Source: Spongiibacter nanhainus (GTDB lineage: Bacteria; Pseudomonadota; Gammaproteobacteria; Pseudomonadales; Spongiibacteraceae). From it: DNA of 64,000 nt. Below, piece by piece: positions 37,513 through 46,569 of the stretch (position 1 is the stretch's first letter; every line of letters starts with the position of its first letter). The stretch lies in contig NZ_CP066167.1 of assembly GCF_016132545.1 (NCBI RefSeq), positions 248,001 to 312,000 on the forward strand, written 5' to 3'. Below the pieces are notes generated by a model that saw only the letters and a program-made list of their open reading frames with translations, did no database searches and was not told the DNA's origin. Both the position numbers and the translations under genes were made by a program.

Positions 37513-38352
37513 ATGGCCAGTTCTGATTCATTTGTAGAGAAGTACGGCCCCTGGGGCTTGATTTTGGGTGCTTCGGAAGGGGTGGGGTCGGCATTTGCTG
37601 AGGCATTAGCCGCTGAGGGCCTAAATGTTGTGCTGGTTTCCCGCCGTCAGCCTGTCCTTGATGAGCTCGCCGGGGACCTGCGCAATAGCTACAGTGTGGA
37701 GACTCGAGCGCTTTCGATGGATCTCTCGACTGCGGATGTCACGGATTATCTGATGGACAGTGTGGCAGATATCGATATCGGTTTTGTAGTGAACTGTGCG
37801 GGTGCAGATACCGGCTCTGTTCATTTTCTCGATCGCGACCAAGGTAGTGAAGAAGCGATGCTGTTTCGCAATTGCACTATGCTTATGCGGGTATGCCGAC
37901 ACTTTGGCGGGCAAATGGTGGCGCGGGGGCGTGGCGGTATTATTACTATGGGATCGGGGGCGGCCATCGCGGGTACTCCGGGTTTGGCGACCTATACCGG
38001 CACTAAGGCCTTCGATCTACTGTTTTCTGAGGCGCTGTGGGGCGAACTAAAGCCGCGGGGTGTCGATGTTTTGTGTTTGGTGCTACCCGACACCGATACG
38101 CCGGCCTTGCGGAGAGGGCTGTTGCGGCACGGAAAACTCTCCTCTCTGGAAAATGCACCTAAGGGCGCGACGCCCCCGGCCCGCGTTGCGGCAGAGGGGA
38201 TGTCCTTCATTGGTAAAGGGCCCACTCGGATTGTTTCGAGAAAGTTGCGTATTGCCAATTGGATCTTCGGCCTGTTAGGACGCAACACCGCCGTGGTACT
38301 GATGACGGCCGCGACTCGGTGGATAATGGGTGAAGCTAAGCGTGAAGGTTGA
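37513..38352 (+). CDS. short-chain dehydrogenase/reductase
   Basis: A 279-residue SDR with LILGASEGVGSAFAEALAAEG, VVNCAGADTG and the active site GSGAAIAG...YTGTKAF. The C-terminal 40 residues (RIANWIFGLLGRNTAVVLMTAATRW) are hydrophobic, as in long-chain 3-oxoacyl-type or 17-beta-HSD-like SDRs bound to membranes. An AGGAG box lies in front of ATG 37513. It follows the OYE gene by 160 bp on the same strand. Confidence 0.86.
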   Translation: MASSDSFVEKYGPWGLILGASEGVGSAFAEALAAEGLNVVLVSRRQPVLDELAGDLRNSYSVETRALSMDLSTADVTDYLMDSVADIDIGFVVNCAGADTGSVHFLDRDQGSEEAMLFRNCTMLMRVCRHFGGQMVARGRGGIITMGSGAAIAGTPGLATYTGTKAFDLLFSEALWGELKPRGVDVLCLVLPDTDTPALRRGLLRHGKLSSLENAPKGATPPARVAAEGMSFIGKGPTRIVSRKLRIANWIFGLLGRNTAVVLMTAATRWIMGEAKREG

Positions 38353-38452
38353 TGCCCTTTGGTCTTTGCCCTGTGCCACTTTACTAATGGCGGGCTTGCA
38401 ACTAGATTGAGTGTTCGTCGTTGTAAGTTTTTGGTGTAAATTTATAGCCACT

Positions 38453-38863
38453 ATGCCTCCTAGAATCCTTGTGCTCAATCTCTTGTGCTTTTCTGTTGTG
38501 GCGCTACTAAGTGTGCTACCCGCCTCGAATGCTCGTTCGGGTGAGGCGGATGTCATAGACGTCAACCTTAAAGAAACCCAGCCCGGCGTCTACCGTTTCT
38601 ATGTCACCTTGCAACATACCGACGAAGGCTGGGAGCATTACGTGAATAAATGGGAGGTCGCCGGACCGGGTGGCGTTGTGTATGGCACCCGCAAGTTGTT
38701 GCATCCCCATGTTCGGGAGCAGCCCTTCGCTCGGAGTTTATCGGGTGTGGCGATTCCTGATGATGTAGAGAAAGTCACGGTGCGGGCCCACGACTCAGAA
38801 CACGGCTGGGGTGGGCGCAGCGTTGTTGTGGACTTGCCTGGCCGGCAGGGCGATCCCCAGTAG
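38453..38863 (+). CDS. secreted protein of unknown function (136 aa)
   Basis: A signal peptide (residues 1-28, LVLNLLCFSVVALLSVLPASNA) is followed by about 105 residues predicted as a beta sandwich: GVYRFYVTLQHTDEGWEHYVNKWEVAGPGG and VTVRAHDSEHGWGGRSVVVDLP. The histidines in QHTDEGWEHY and HDSEHGWGG could bind metal, which is speculation. ATG 38453 was chosen to place the signal peptide at the N-terminus. The stop codon directly abuts the stop codon of the convergent EAL gene. Confidence 0.75.
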   Translation: MPPRILVLNLLCFSVVALLSVLPASNARSGEADVIDVNLKETQPGVYRFYVTLQHTDEGWEHYVNKWEVAGPGGVVYGTRKLLHPHVREQPFARSLSGVAIPDDVEKVTVRAHDSEHGWGGRSVVVDLPGRQGDPQ

Positions 38864-39634
38864 TCACTCTGTAATGGCGGCCCAATTTATATCGGCGAGG
38901 CTTTCAAACGCCGGTTTAGCCAGCAGGTAGCCTTGGATAAGGTGAATGCCCAGGGCTTTCAGAGAATAGTATTCGCCTACTGTCTCCACACCTTCAGCAA
39001 TCACCTGCATACCCAGCTCGCGGCAGGTGGTCAGAATGCCGCTGACAATGGCGTGTTTGCGGGAGTTGCTATCGATGCCTCGAATAAGCTGCATATCCAG
39101 TTTGAGAATATTGGCCTCCAGTTCGGCCAGCATATTCAGCCCTGAGAATCCGGAACCAAAGTCATCGATGGCAGTAATAAACCCCTGTTCCTGGTAGTGC
39201 TGAAAGATCGACTGAAGGTGAGGAATATCGTCGACTTTTTCAGACTCTGTCACTTCGAACATGATGCGGGAAGTCGGGAATTGGAACTTTTTAGCCGCGG
39301 CCAGGGTAGTGCGAATGCACAGCTCCGGGCGGTACACCGCATTGGGCATAAAGTTGATACTGAGCAGGGATGTGATGCCGAGGCGGGCGGCTAACTCAAC
39401 GGCTTTGACCCGGCAGGCCTGATCGAAGGCATAGCGGTTGTCGTCATTGACGTGCTCAAAGATGGTGGCGGCTGATTGCCCGTCTTTGCCTCTTACCAGT
39501 GCTTCCTGGGCAAACACAGATTTGGAAGAGATGTCGACGATAGGCTGAAAGGCCATAGTGAAATCGAAGTCGAGGGCAGCGGCGTTTAAGCATTCGCTGC
39601 AACCTATGTCGCGAAAGTTCTTTACTTGTTTCAT
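38864..39634 (-). CDS. EAL-domain cyclic-di-GMP phosphodiesterase
   Basis: A 256-residue single-domain EAL protein that would hydrolyse c-di-GMP. The motifs of active enzymes are present: QEALVRG (EAL-type), SINFMPNAV, EVTESE, AIDDFGSGFSGL, LKLDMQLI and AEGVET. The short N-terminus has two cysteines (IGCSECLNA), a possible sensor site, and no membrane segment. ATG 39634 was chosen because the upstream extension of 31 residues is not conserved in style. Link to the catabolic genes is unclear. Confidence 0.9.
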   Translation of the reverse strand: MKQVKNFRDIGCSECLNAAALDFDFTMAFQPIVDISSKSVFAQEALVRGKDGQSAATIFEHVNDDNRYAFDQACRVKAVELAARLGITSLLSINFMPNAVYRPELCIRTTLAAAKKFQFPTSRIMFEVTESEKVDDIPHLQSIFQHYQEQGFITAIDDFGSGFSGLNMLAELEANILKLDMQLIRGIDSNSRKHAIVSGILTTCRELGMQVIAEGVETVGEYYSLKALGIHLIQGYLLAKPAFESLADINWAAITE

Positions 39635-39767
39635 TGCCCAGATTCTTTCATCGCACCAAAAGCTATAGCCTAGACCATATATCGCGGGAGCAAAATACCG
39701 TCGCAATATCGCTATACTCATTAACAATGGGAAGGGTAATTAGACCCCGTTGTGAGAGGAGGAGACC

Positions 39768-40133
39768 ATGAAACCGGACTTTCAGCCTGGTAAAAACATT
39801 GCGATGAAAATACCGGCCCACGAATACGAGTGCACTGTACACTTCTATCGAGAGGTTTTGCGCTTCAAAGAGCTTCCTGGCAGCGGCCCGGATGATACAC
39901 CGCGCTTTGAGTTTGGCGACAAGGTGCTATGGCTGGATTGTATGTCGGGTTTGAGTCAGTCGGAAATTTGGCTTGAGGTAATTGCCAGCGATATAGACTT
40001 GGCTGCAGACTACTTAAAAGAGCAGCACTGCCAGCGCAGAGACGAGATCGAGCCTTTGCCCAACGGTTTGAAAGCATTCTGGATTGCCAGCCCCTCCAAT
40101 ATCATTCATCTGGTATCGAGTCATGAAAACTAA
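39768..40133 (+). CDS. VOC-family (glyoxalase-like) protein
   Basis: A 121-residue single-domain vicinal-oxygen-chelate protein, recognised by YECTVHFYREVLRFKELPGSG and the C-terminal AFWIASPSNIIHLVSS. It could be a small dioxygenase, an antibiotic-binding protein or a lyase; metal ligands are not convincingly complete. A GAGAGGAG box precedes ATG 39768, and the stop overlaps the start of the DoxX-like gene. Confidence 0.75.
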   Translation: MKPDFQPGKNIAMKIPAHEYECTVHFYREVLRFKELPGSGPDDTPRFEFGDKVLWLDCMSGLSQSEIWLEVIASDIDLAADYLKEQHCQRRDEIEPLPNGLKAFWIASPSNIIHLVSSHEN

Positions 40134-40479
40134 ATTTTTGACCGCTGTACTGTCGCTGATCTTTTTCACCTCGGGAGGGGCCAAACTCGCTGGGCTCGAT
40201 TTTGAGGTGGCGGCCTTTCAGCGCTGGGGCTATCCCTTATGGTTTATGTATTTCACTGGCGCCGTTGAGGTGGCGGGGGCCTTGGGCCTATTAATACGGC
40301 CCCTGTCTGCATTGGCTGCGACCGGTTTGGCCATGACGATGTTGGGCGCAGTGGGCACTCATCTTAACCATGCGGAGTGGGGAGCTCTCGTAATCGCTGG
40401 ATTTATCCTGGCTTTGGCGGTAACCCGGGCTTGGCTAGGCAGAGAAGAAATCCGTGCTTTGGTTGCACGATTGGGCTGA
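40123..40479 (+). CDS. DoxX-like membrane protein
   Basis: A 118-residue protein with four predicted membrane helices: FLTAVLSLIFFTSGGAKLAG, WFMYFTGAVEVAGALGLLI, LAATGLAMTMLGAVGTHL and ALVIAGFILALAVTRAWL. The SGGAKLAG and GAVEVAGALGLL motifs are typical of the DoxX-like family. The start at 40123 overlaps the upstream VOC gene by 11 bases, so translation is probably coupled. Function unknown. Confidence 0.8.
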   Translation: MKTKFLTAVLSLIFFTSGGAKLAGLDFEVAAFQRWGYPLWFMYFTGAVEVAGALGLLIRPLSALAATGLAMTMLGAVGTHLNHAEWGALVIAGFILALAVTRAWLGREEIRALVARLG

Positions 40480-40482
40480 GCT

Positions 40483-40779
40483 ATGAGTCGACAAGTGCGC
40501 TCAAAAAACAAAGCGCGGGATCGACTTCCGGTGGACTCCAGCAAGTTGAACATGGGCAACAGCTATTCATCCGCGCCTGAGTATTACTACGATATTGAGT
40601 TTGACTGTCGGGACTGCGGTGCCCACCAGATTTGGACCGCAAAACAACAGAAGTGGTGGTACGAAGAGGCCGGCGGCTACTTCTTTGCCGGTGCTGTTCG
40701 CTGTCGAGATTGTCATATCAAAGAGCGGGAGCGCAAGCGCCAGGCTCGTATTGCGGCTGGGCATGAGCAGGATGGCTAG
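40483..40779 (+). CDS. zinc-ribbon protein (zf-trcl-like)
   Basis: A 98-residue protein with two CxxC knuckles, CRDCGAHQIW and CRDCHIKERER, around an aromatic KQQKWWYEEAGGYFF core, as in the probable zinc-ribbon family PF13451. It may bind nucleic acid. It follows the DoxX-like gene by three bases and probably belongs to the same transcript. It converges with a TonB receptor gene. Confidence 0.8.
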   Translation: MSRQVRSKNKARDRLPVDSSKLNMGNSYSSAPEYYYDIEFDCRDCGAHQIWTAKQQKWWYEEAGGYFFAGAVRCRDCHIKERERKRQARIAAGHEQDG

Positions 40780-40833
40780 CAGGTGTTTTCGGGGCCTGCG
40801 GAGGTAGTTGCTGGCCCCCTGGCGTCGGTGCTT

Positions 40834-43431
40834 TTAGAATCGTTTCTGCACTTCAATTCCATACATGCGGGGTTCGCCGACGATCTCCACAAAATTACCG
40901 ACTGAATCGGCCGAGGCGTTCCAGCCGTTCAGGTAGCGCTCGTCGCTGACATTATTGATCCAGGCAGCGAACCGCAAGTCACCTTGTTGATTTTCCCAGG
41001 AAACTCTTGCATCAATCAATGTGTACTCGTCCGCCATAACGCTGTCTGGGTTGGTTTTTTTGGCATCCCAAGCGCCGTTGTCAAAGCCGTGATAAATCTC
41101 ACCGGTATAGCTCACATCTACGCGAGGTGTGAGGGTGCCGCCCGCTAAACGCCAGCTGTACTGCACGCCGAGGGCAGCGGTTTGTTCGGGTGATTTGGGA
41201 AAGTTCTCATCGCTGCGGTCAACCACAGTTTCGGTCCCCAGCACCAGGTCGAGTAGGTCAAGTTCTTGGTATTCCAGAAACTGGTAGTTGTTGTTGCTGT
41301 AGCTCAGGCTGATTAACAGATTGGCCACCGGTAACCAGCTGACCTCCAGTTCCGCACCGTTTATTTTTGAGCGACCGGCATTGGTGGAGGTCACGACCAA
41401 GGAGTTGGCGGAATCCACGCCAACGGTAATCAGCTGCATATTGTCAAAGTACATCTCATACATCGCCGCGTTCACCCGCAGGGTGCTGTTGAACAGGTCG
41501 AGCTTAGTGCCCAGTTCAAAGTTTTCCAGCAGTTCGGGCTTAACGGTGACCAAGCCGTCGGCGCCTTTAGGCTCCAGGAAGCCCGACTTAAAACCGTTGC
41601 TCCATGTGAAATAGATCAATGCACTGTCTATGGGGGTGCCAATCAGGGGCGATTCTGGAACGAAATAGGAAACCGATGCCATGGGCGTAAATTCAGAAAA
41701 GCTGGCCTCGGCGTTATCCTTCCTGGGTGCACCTAGAGGGGTGCGAATAAGGTCGCCGTCGGGGTCGTCGAACAGACTATTGGCAATGGCAATAGGATCG
41801 TCGGCCCAGGTCCCGCCATTGTATATGTGCAGCCCCATCCCAGGGTCCAGCACTGTAAAGCGAAGATCGCCACCCAGTATGGCGTTAAGTGCGTCGATAT
41901 CGGTTTCCCGGGTAACCAGATCGGAGCGAGTGGTGGCCTCGGTGTATCGGCCGCCCAGGGTGAATTCCAGGTGCTCGGTTATGTGGTAGGTGCCTTGGAT
42001 AAATGCGGCGAAAGTCTCTTCGCTGATATCAAAATCTTGTAGTCTGTCGGGTGTGAGAAAAGCGCCTACCACCGGCGGGTTGGTGCCGCCGGGCAGAATG
42101 GTCGCGGGGTTGGGTTGCTCACCCAGGGCAATGGCGGCCAGTGATGTAAGGTCGATACCTACCAGGGCGTTGCTGGACAGAAACTTCTCGCTTTTCTCTT
42201 CATACTGCCCAAAGAAACCCATCGTATAGTCGAGCTTGCTTTGCAGGGCGGCGCCGGAAAACTGCAGCTCCAGAGTTGTCGAGAGTTGCTTGCCCTTGCC
42301 AAGGGTCAGCGCCTTCAAATACTCGGCGGGGCCGCCGTCGTCGCTGGCGGTTTTGGGGCCGGTTTTGGTGGCGTCACGGTGCCCCAGAATGACTTTGAGG
42401 TTGTTGCCGGATTCAAATTGCCAGTCAAACGTAGCGCCGAGCATCAGTGTCTCCAGCTCCCGGTTTTGACGCTGGCTTGGTCCTTGGTTGGTGGTAAGGT
42501 CAGGCAGAAAACGGCGGTCGTTGGCTTCGCAATTTTCCCGATAGGCCCGGGGTTCGCTGGGGTCGGTATCCCCCGCCCACAATAGCCCGAGACCACCGCC
42601 CAGCAGGGAATTCTCTGAGATGACCCGGCAGTTGTAAGAGGGTGAGCGCTCCCGCACCAGGCCGTAGAAGGCAAAGGTGTCGAGGGTCAGGGTGTCTGAG
42701 GCATCCCAGCGTGTTTGAGCGATTGTCGACCAGCGGTCCAGCGAGCTGTTGTCGTTGGAGGCAGGGTCCTCCAAGTAGCCGTTGCGGCGCTGGGTATTGA
42801 TGGCGAACCGGGTATAGAAGGTATCGCTCAAGGGTAAGTTTGCCACCGCTCTACCGCGTGTCAGGTCGTAGCTGCCCATGCTGCCCTGCACATAACCTTC
42901 GTGGGTATCGGTCGGTTTGGTCAAACTGAATACCAGTGCTCCCCCGGTGTTGTTCTTGCCGAACAGGGTCCCCTGGGGGCCGCGCAGGACCTGAATATTT
43001 TCTACATCGATGGTGTCCATCAATTGGCCGTCCGCCCGAGGGATAAACACTCCGTCCAAATAGGCGCTAACAGAAGGGTTTTGTCGCACAAGCCCAGAGA
43101 GCTGGCCGACTCCCCGCAAAAATATCTGATTGCTCTGACCTTCGACGATCTGCAGGCTGGGAACGATTTTGGCCAAGCCCTTAGCGTTGAGAATACCGCG
43201 CTCTTGAATTTCCAAGCTGCCGATGGCAGTTACCGCAACCGGCGTTTCCTGGATATTTTCGGAGCGCTTGCGGGCCGTCACGTGGACTTCTTCCAGCATG
43301 GTCTTTGATCTGACCTGGCTTGGCTGAGCTTGGGTCTGCTCTTGAGCGTGGGCTGACGCGAGGTCGCCGATATCTGCTATCGCGATAAAGGCTAGACTGA
43401 GTAATGTCGCATTGGGTTTGAGGAAGTTCAT
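40834..43431 (-). CDS. TonB-dependent outer-membrane receptor, 1
   Basis: An 865-residue receptor. A signal peptide (about residues 1-29, ending ASAHA) precedes a TonB box in EEVHVTARKRSENIQE, a plug domain (QVLRGPQGTLFGKNNTGGAL) and a 22-strand barrel ending in KRF, the aromatic terminal residue. The type (VTARKR... QETPVAVTAI) is frequent in bacteria using steroids, lignin fragments and other hydrophobic compounds. It lies behind an SDR and an acetoacetate-decarboxylase-like gene on the same strand and probably imports their substrate. Confidence 0.93.
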   Translation of the reverse strand: MNFLKPNATLLSLAFIAIADIGDLASAHAQEQTQAQPSQVRSKTMLEEVHVTARKRSENIQETPVAVTAIGSLEIQERGILNAKGLAKIVPSLQIVEGQSNQIFLRGVGQLSGLVRQNPSVSAYLDGVFIPRADGQLMDTIDVENIQVLRGPQGTLFGKNNTGGALVFSLTKPTDTHEGYVQGSMGSYDLTRGRAVANLPLSDTFYTRFAINTQRRNGYLEDPASNDNSSLDRWSTIAQTRWDASDTLTLDTFAFYGLVRERSPSYNCRVISENSLLGGGLGLLWAGDTDPSEPRAYRENCEANDRRFLPDLTTNQGPSQRQNRELETLMLGATFDWQFESGNNLKVILGHRDATKTGPKTASDDGGPAEYLKALTLGKGKQLSTTLELQFSGAALQSKLDYTMGFFGQYEEKSEKFLSSNALVGIDLTSLAAIALGEQPNPATILPGGTNPPVVGAFLTPDRLQDFDISEETFAAFIQGTYHITEHLEFTLGGRYTEATTRSDLVTRETDIDALNAILGGDLRFTVLDPGMGLHIYNGGTWADDPIAIANSLFDDPDGDLIRTPLGAPRKDNAEASFSEFTPMASVSYFVPESPLIGTPIDSALIYFTWSNGFKSGFLEPKGADGLVTVKPELLENFELGTKLDLFNSTLRVNAAMYEMYFDNMQLITVGVDSANSLVVTSTNAGRSKINGAELEVSWLPVANLLISLSYSNNNYQFLEYQELDLLDLVLGTETVVDRSDENFPKSPEQTAALGVQYSWRLAGGTLTPRVDVSYTGEIYHGFDNGAWDAKKTNPDSVMADEYTLIDARVSWENQQGDLRFAAWINNVSDERYLNGWNASADSVGNFVEIVGEPRMYGIEVQKRF

Positions 43432-43507
43432 GGTGTCGTCCTGGTTATTTTTATCGCCGACGGTGACGCCCTACTTGGGGCAATGGTATCTAGACCGGTG
43501 GCTCTGC

Positions 43508-44200
43508 CTATCTTGCTATCCCGCCCCGGGAGACTGGGATCAATGCGCCGGTAACGCAGTGTGACTGGGGTGAGGCCAGAAATAGGATCAGATCAGCGAT
43601 CGAGTGGGGGCTGACCCAGTCCCGGGTATCGGCGTCGGGCATGGCCGCGCGATTGTTCGGCGTGTCGATGATGGTGGGCATGATGGCGTTGACATTGATA
43701 GTGGTGTCCGCCAGCTCCTTTGCCAGCGCTTCCGTCATCCGGTGAATACCGGCTTTCGATGCGGCGTAAGCGCCCAGGCCGATATCTGCCGACAGCGCGC
43801 CCACTGCGCCCATATTAATGATACGGCCGGATTGACTCTGTTTCAGTATGGGCAAGGCCGCCTTGGTCATGGTTAGGGCGGTAGCCAGATTGATGTTATG
43901 CATTTTGTGCCAGGTTTCGAGATCACCGTCTTCCAGTGTTTCCCAGCTGAAACCTCCGGCAATGTTAATCAGCGCATCAATGCCACCGAAGGCCTGCGTG
44001 CATTCTTCAATAGCCCGCTGGCAGTCCTCAATCCGTGTTAGGTCCAGGCCGCCAATGTCGATTCCATTGGGATTGTCGCTTGGGGCGGTGTCGGCAACAT
44101 CGACGCGACATACCTTATGACCCTGCTCCACAAAGGTTTGGGATACAACGCTACCAAGGGCACCAAAGCCGCCGGTGATGATGACATTGAGAGTAGTCAT
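43508..44200 (-). CDS. short-chain dehydrogenase/reductase (FabG-like)
   Basis: A 230-residue SDR with VIITGGFGALGSVVSQTFVEQG, NIAGGFSWETLED, YAASKAGIHRM and a conserved Ser-rich NMGAVGALSA. Short, without extra domains, so it is a FabG-like oxidoreductase; substrate unknown. It lies between the ADC-like gene (108 bp upstream) and the TonB receptor (76 bp downstream), all on the minus strand. Confidence 0.88.
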   Translation of the reverse strand: MTTLNVIITGGFGALGSVVSQTFVEQGHKVCRVDVADTAPSDNPNGIDIGGLDLTRIEDCQRAIEECTQAFGGIDALINIAGGFSWETLEDGDLETWHKMHNINLATALTMTKAALPILKQSQSGRIINMGAVGALSADIGLGAYAASKAGIHRMTEALAKELADTTINVNAIMPTIIDTPNNRAAMPDADTRDWVSPHSIADLILFLASPQSHCVTGALIPVSRGGIAR

Positions 44201-44308
44201 GCGGTCTCCAAGTGAAAGCGACCCGCGGGGGCCGCTGAGTGATACGCTATAGGGTTCACTCTTGGCCGCGATAAAGGCGCGGCCAGAGGCGTGCTGGGGT
44301 GAGGAGGC

Positions 44309-45079
44309 CTAATCTCTGGCGGGTGAGCCCATGACGCCAGGCCAGCGACTGCCACCGATGGTATCGACGAAGGGCCAGAAGGCTTTGGGATCCAATGGGC
44401 CTGCCATGGAGATCTCGCGGCTCTTGTATTCCGGCCACCACAGGTGCGCTGAGAGTTGCTCTTTCATGGGTAAGAGGCTGGCGATGGGGTCCCATGGGCT
44501 TTCTTTTAAATTCAGCTTACCGTCCACTGCAAGGCGGTAGCCGGGACCGTACTGGCTGTGAATCTTTACTACGTGAGGGGGGAAGTCGTAGCCCTCCTCG
44601 CCGCCCACTTTGCGGGAGAATTTAGTCCACCATTCATAGCGCTCTGGACCGGTCTCGAGAGGGTCCTCACCGGTGACCTTGCCGCTAAATTCCAAGAAGG
44701 TGTAGCCCTGGTGGTGGCAGCGTGCTTTTACGGTCTCGCCGAGGCGGAAGTATTCGATGTCACAGAGAAACTTGGGTTGGCCATTCATTGCGACGCTGAT
44801 CAGTACCACCCCCTCCTGGTCGATACCGTAGGCCAATGCATACTCACCGGCTTGACCCTCGTATTTGGCGTCCACCGTCATAATGACGCCGTACTCGGGC
44901 TGGTCTAGTACCGGCAAATTGTAAACCGTAACGTTAACGTTGGGTTCGTCGCCCGGCTCGATACCTGGCGGGAGCAATGCGGCAATAGACTCAGGGGTAG
45001 TGCGATAGACAATTTTGAGCATCGGCCACTGGGAAATTTCACCCGGGCTGATCATGGGAGGGTGTATTGAATCTGACAT
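44309..45079 (-). CDS. acetoacetate decarboxylase-like protein
   Basis: A 256-residue protein of the acetoacetate decarboxylase superfamily: LLPPGIEPGDEPNVNVTVYNLPV, MNGQPKFLCDIEYFRLGETVKA and GPGYRLAVDGKLNLKES. The expected Schiff-base lysine is K103 in GQPKF; classical decarboxylases have PKK there, and here the second Lys is Phe, which suggests a different activity such as hydrolysis, aldol chemistry or lyase action. It is the first gene of a minus-strand unit (ADC-like, SDR, TonB receptor) divergent from SDR copy B. Confidence 0.78.
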   Translation of the reverse strand: MSDSIHPPMISPGEISQWPMLKIVYRTTPESIAALLPPGIEPGDEPNVNVTVYNLPVLDQPEYGVIMTVDAKYEGQAGEYALAYGIDQEGVVLISVAMNGQPKFLCDIEYFRLGETVKARCHHQGYTFLEFSGKVTGEDPLETGPERYEWWTKFSRKVGGEEGYDFPPHVVKIHSQYGPGYRLAVDGKLNLKESPWDPIASLLPMKEQLSAHLWWPEYKSREISMAGPLDPKAFWPFVDTIGGSRWPGVMGSPARD

Positions 45080-45707
45080 AACAATCGACCTCTGACATTA
45101 AAATAATTATTGGAATCGGCATGTTTTTCACGGCGCCGCCATCTCGGTGGTAGAGACAAACGGCCTTGCCTGGATGTCCCATCAGCGGAAGAGAAGGTAG
45201 CACCTGTAAGCGACGACGAGAATAAATTATCCGTAACATGACTGTTCACGGCCTCTGTCTAATCGGTGTTGCGCGAGTTGCAATGTGCACTTGTAGGCGG
45301 TGGGGAGCTTTTCTATTGTGTGCTGGCCGATCTTCGCAAGAGGGCTGGACTTTTTAATTGAATTGGATTCAATAATATGTTCAGCTATGGGGTGGAAACC
45401 GCGATGAAGACGGCGGTAGAGAACAATTATGATAATAGAGATAGCTAGGGAACCTTTGCACAAGTTTGCCCATTCCCTTGGGTGCTTAGCACTGCCTCGC
45501 CCGGTGTCATAACTTCGGGTCATTGTGCTGCGGGATTGCCTCGGGATAGTGGAGGCATACAACACTTACAGCACTGTGGTGGCCGATCCGATGATCGGTC
45601 TCATCGGCAATGGGGATGCTGGCGTGGGTTATATCCTTGATCGCCATAGCGCCATAGATAGCAGGGTGGGCAGTCTTTAGTGAAATTAATCAATCCAGGA
45701 GTGTGTT
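45080..45707. other. divergent control region with palindrome
   Basis: A 628-bp gap between the ADC-like gene (minus) and the SDR copy B gene (plus). It contains a palindrome at 45355-45375, shared with the upstream region of the second 99-residue gene, and an IS-end-like sequence at about 45448. A minus-strand reading frame of 112 codons here has no ribosome site or recognisable family and is not called. Confidence 0.5.
45355..45375. promoter_or_regulatory. putative LysR-type operator, TAATTGA-N7-TCAATAA
   Basis: The core ATTGAAT-TGG-ATTCAAT (45357-45373) is a perfect 7-3-7 palindrome. The same framework recurs at 62997-63017. It lies 353 bp upstream of SDR copy B and 276 bp upstream of the ADC-like gene. 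Confidence 0.55.
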
Positions 45708-46544
45708 GTGAATAAGTTTAAAGGCTTAACTGCCGTTGTTACTGGGGCGGCTAGCGGTATTGGTCGAGCCATTGCCACTAAAGCGGCTGGGGAGGGGATG
45801 AACCTGGGACTGGTGGATATGGATCTACCGGCACTTGAGTCCTTTGCCGGGGAGCTGGAGCAGCAGGGTGTGAGCGTGTTTTTCCAGCGCGTGGATGTGA
45901 CTGATGCCCAGGCTATGCAGGGCTTCGCGAACAGCTGTTTTGAGCGCTTTAACACGGTTGGCCTGCTTTTCAACAATGCCGGTATCCTGCGAGTGGGCGG
46001 TGCCTGGGAGCAAAGTGCCGAAGATTGGCAAACGATGTTGTCGGTCAATGTGATGGGGGTGGTCAATGGGGTTAATGCCTTTCTGCCCCGCATCCTCGAG
46101 GCGGGGAACAATGCCCACATTGTGAATACCGGTTCGGTGGGCTCGCTGGTGGCAGCGCCCAATATGGGGCAGTACACCACCTGCAAAATGGCCGTGCGTG
46201 GGCTGACGGAGTGCTTGTATCTGGAGCTAAAAATGCAGCGTATGCCGGTGAATGTCTCGCTACTGTGTCCCGGTCCGGTATCGACCAATATTGCCAATGC
46301 CCTGATCGGTAGTTTTCTGGGAGATGATCCGGATCCTGAGAGGCTCGCTGAAGTGAAGGCGGCCACCGAGGCGGCAGATCCCAATTTTATTTCTCCACAG
46401 GCCTGCGCAGACACGGTATTTGATGCCATCAGGGAGGAGAAATTCTGGATCTTCACTCACCCTCTTAGTGGTCACCTCCACAAGTTGATGCAGGCTATCG
46501 TGAATGGCGAGAATCCAGAGTACTCGGAAGTAAAGTTTGATTAA
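45708..46544 (+). CDS. short-chain dehydrogenase/reductase, copy B
   Basis: A 278-residue SDR, equal in length to copy A (34774-35610) and homologous end to end: VVTGAASGIGRAIATKAAG, NNAGILRVGGAWEQS, YTTCKMAVRGL and the same FWIFTHPLSGHLHK tail. The catalytic Tyr and Lys are present. It is followed after 25 bp by LysR copy B, so the same SDR-LysR pair occurs twice in the island. Substrate unknown. Confidence 0.9.
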   Translation: MNKFKGLTAVVTGAASGIGRAIATKAAGEGMNLGLVDMDLPALESFAGELEQQGVSVFFQRVDVTDAQAMQGFANSCFERFNTVGLLFNNAGILRVGGAWEQSAEDWQTMLSVNVMGVVNGVNAFLPRILEAGNNAHIVNTGSVGSLVAAPNMGQYTTCKMAVRGLTECLYLELKMQRMPVNVSLLCPGPVSTNIANALIGSFLGDDPDPERLAEVKAATEAADPNFISPQACADTVFDAIREEKFWIFTHPLSGHLHKLMQAIVNGENPEYSEVKFD

Positions 46545-46569
46545 AAATCAATGAGCTAAAACGCCAGAG

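Noticed and set aside
44264-44284. Hairpin GGCCGCG-N7-CGCGGCC between the ADC-like and SDR genes
   Set aside because: Perfect 7-bp arms but no T run on either side, and the two genes appear cotranscribed, so I did not call it a terminator.
45227-45565. 112-codon minus-strand frame in the divergent control region
   Set aside because: No ribosome site, no recognisable family, and it spans the palindrome at 45355-45375.
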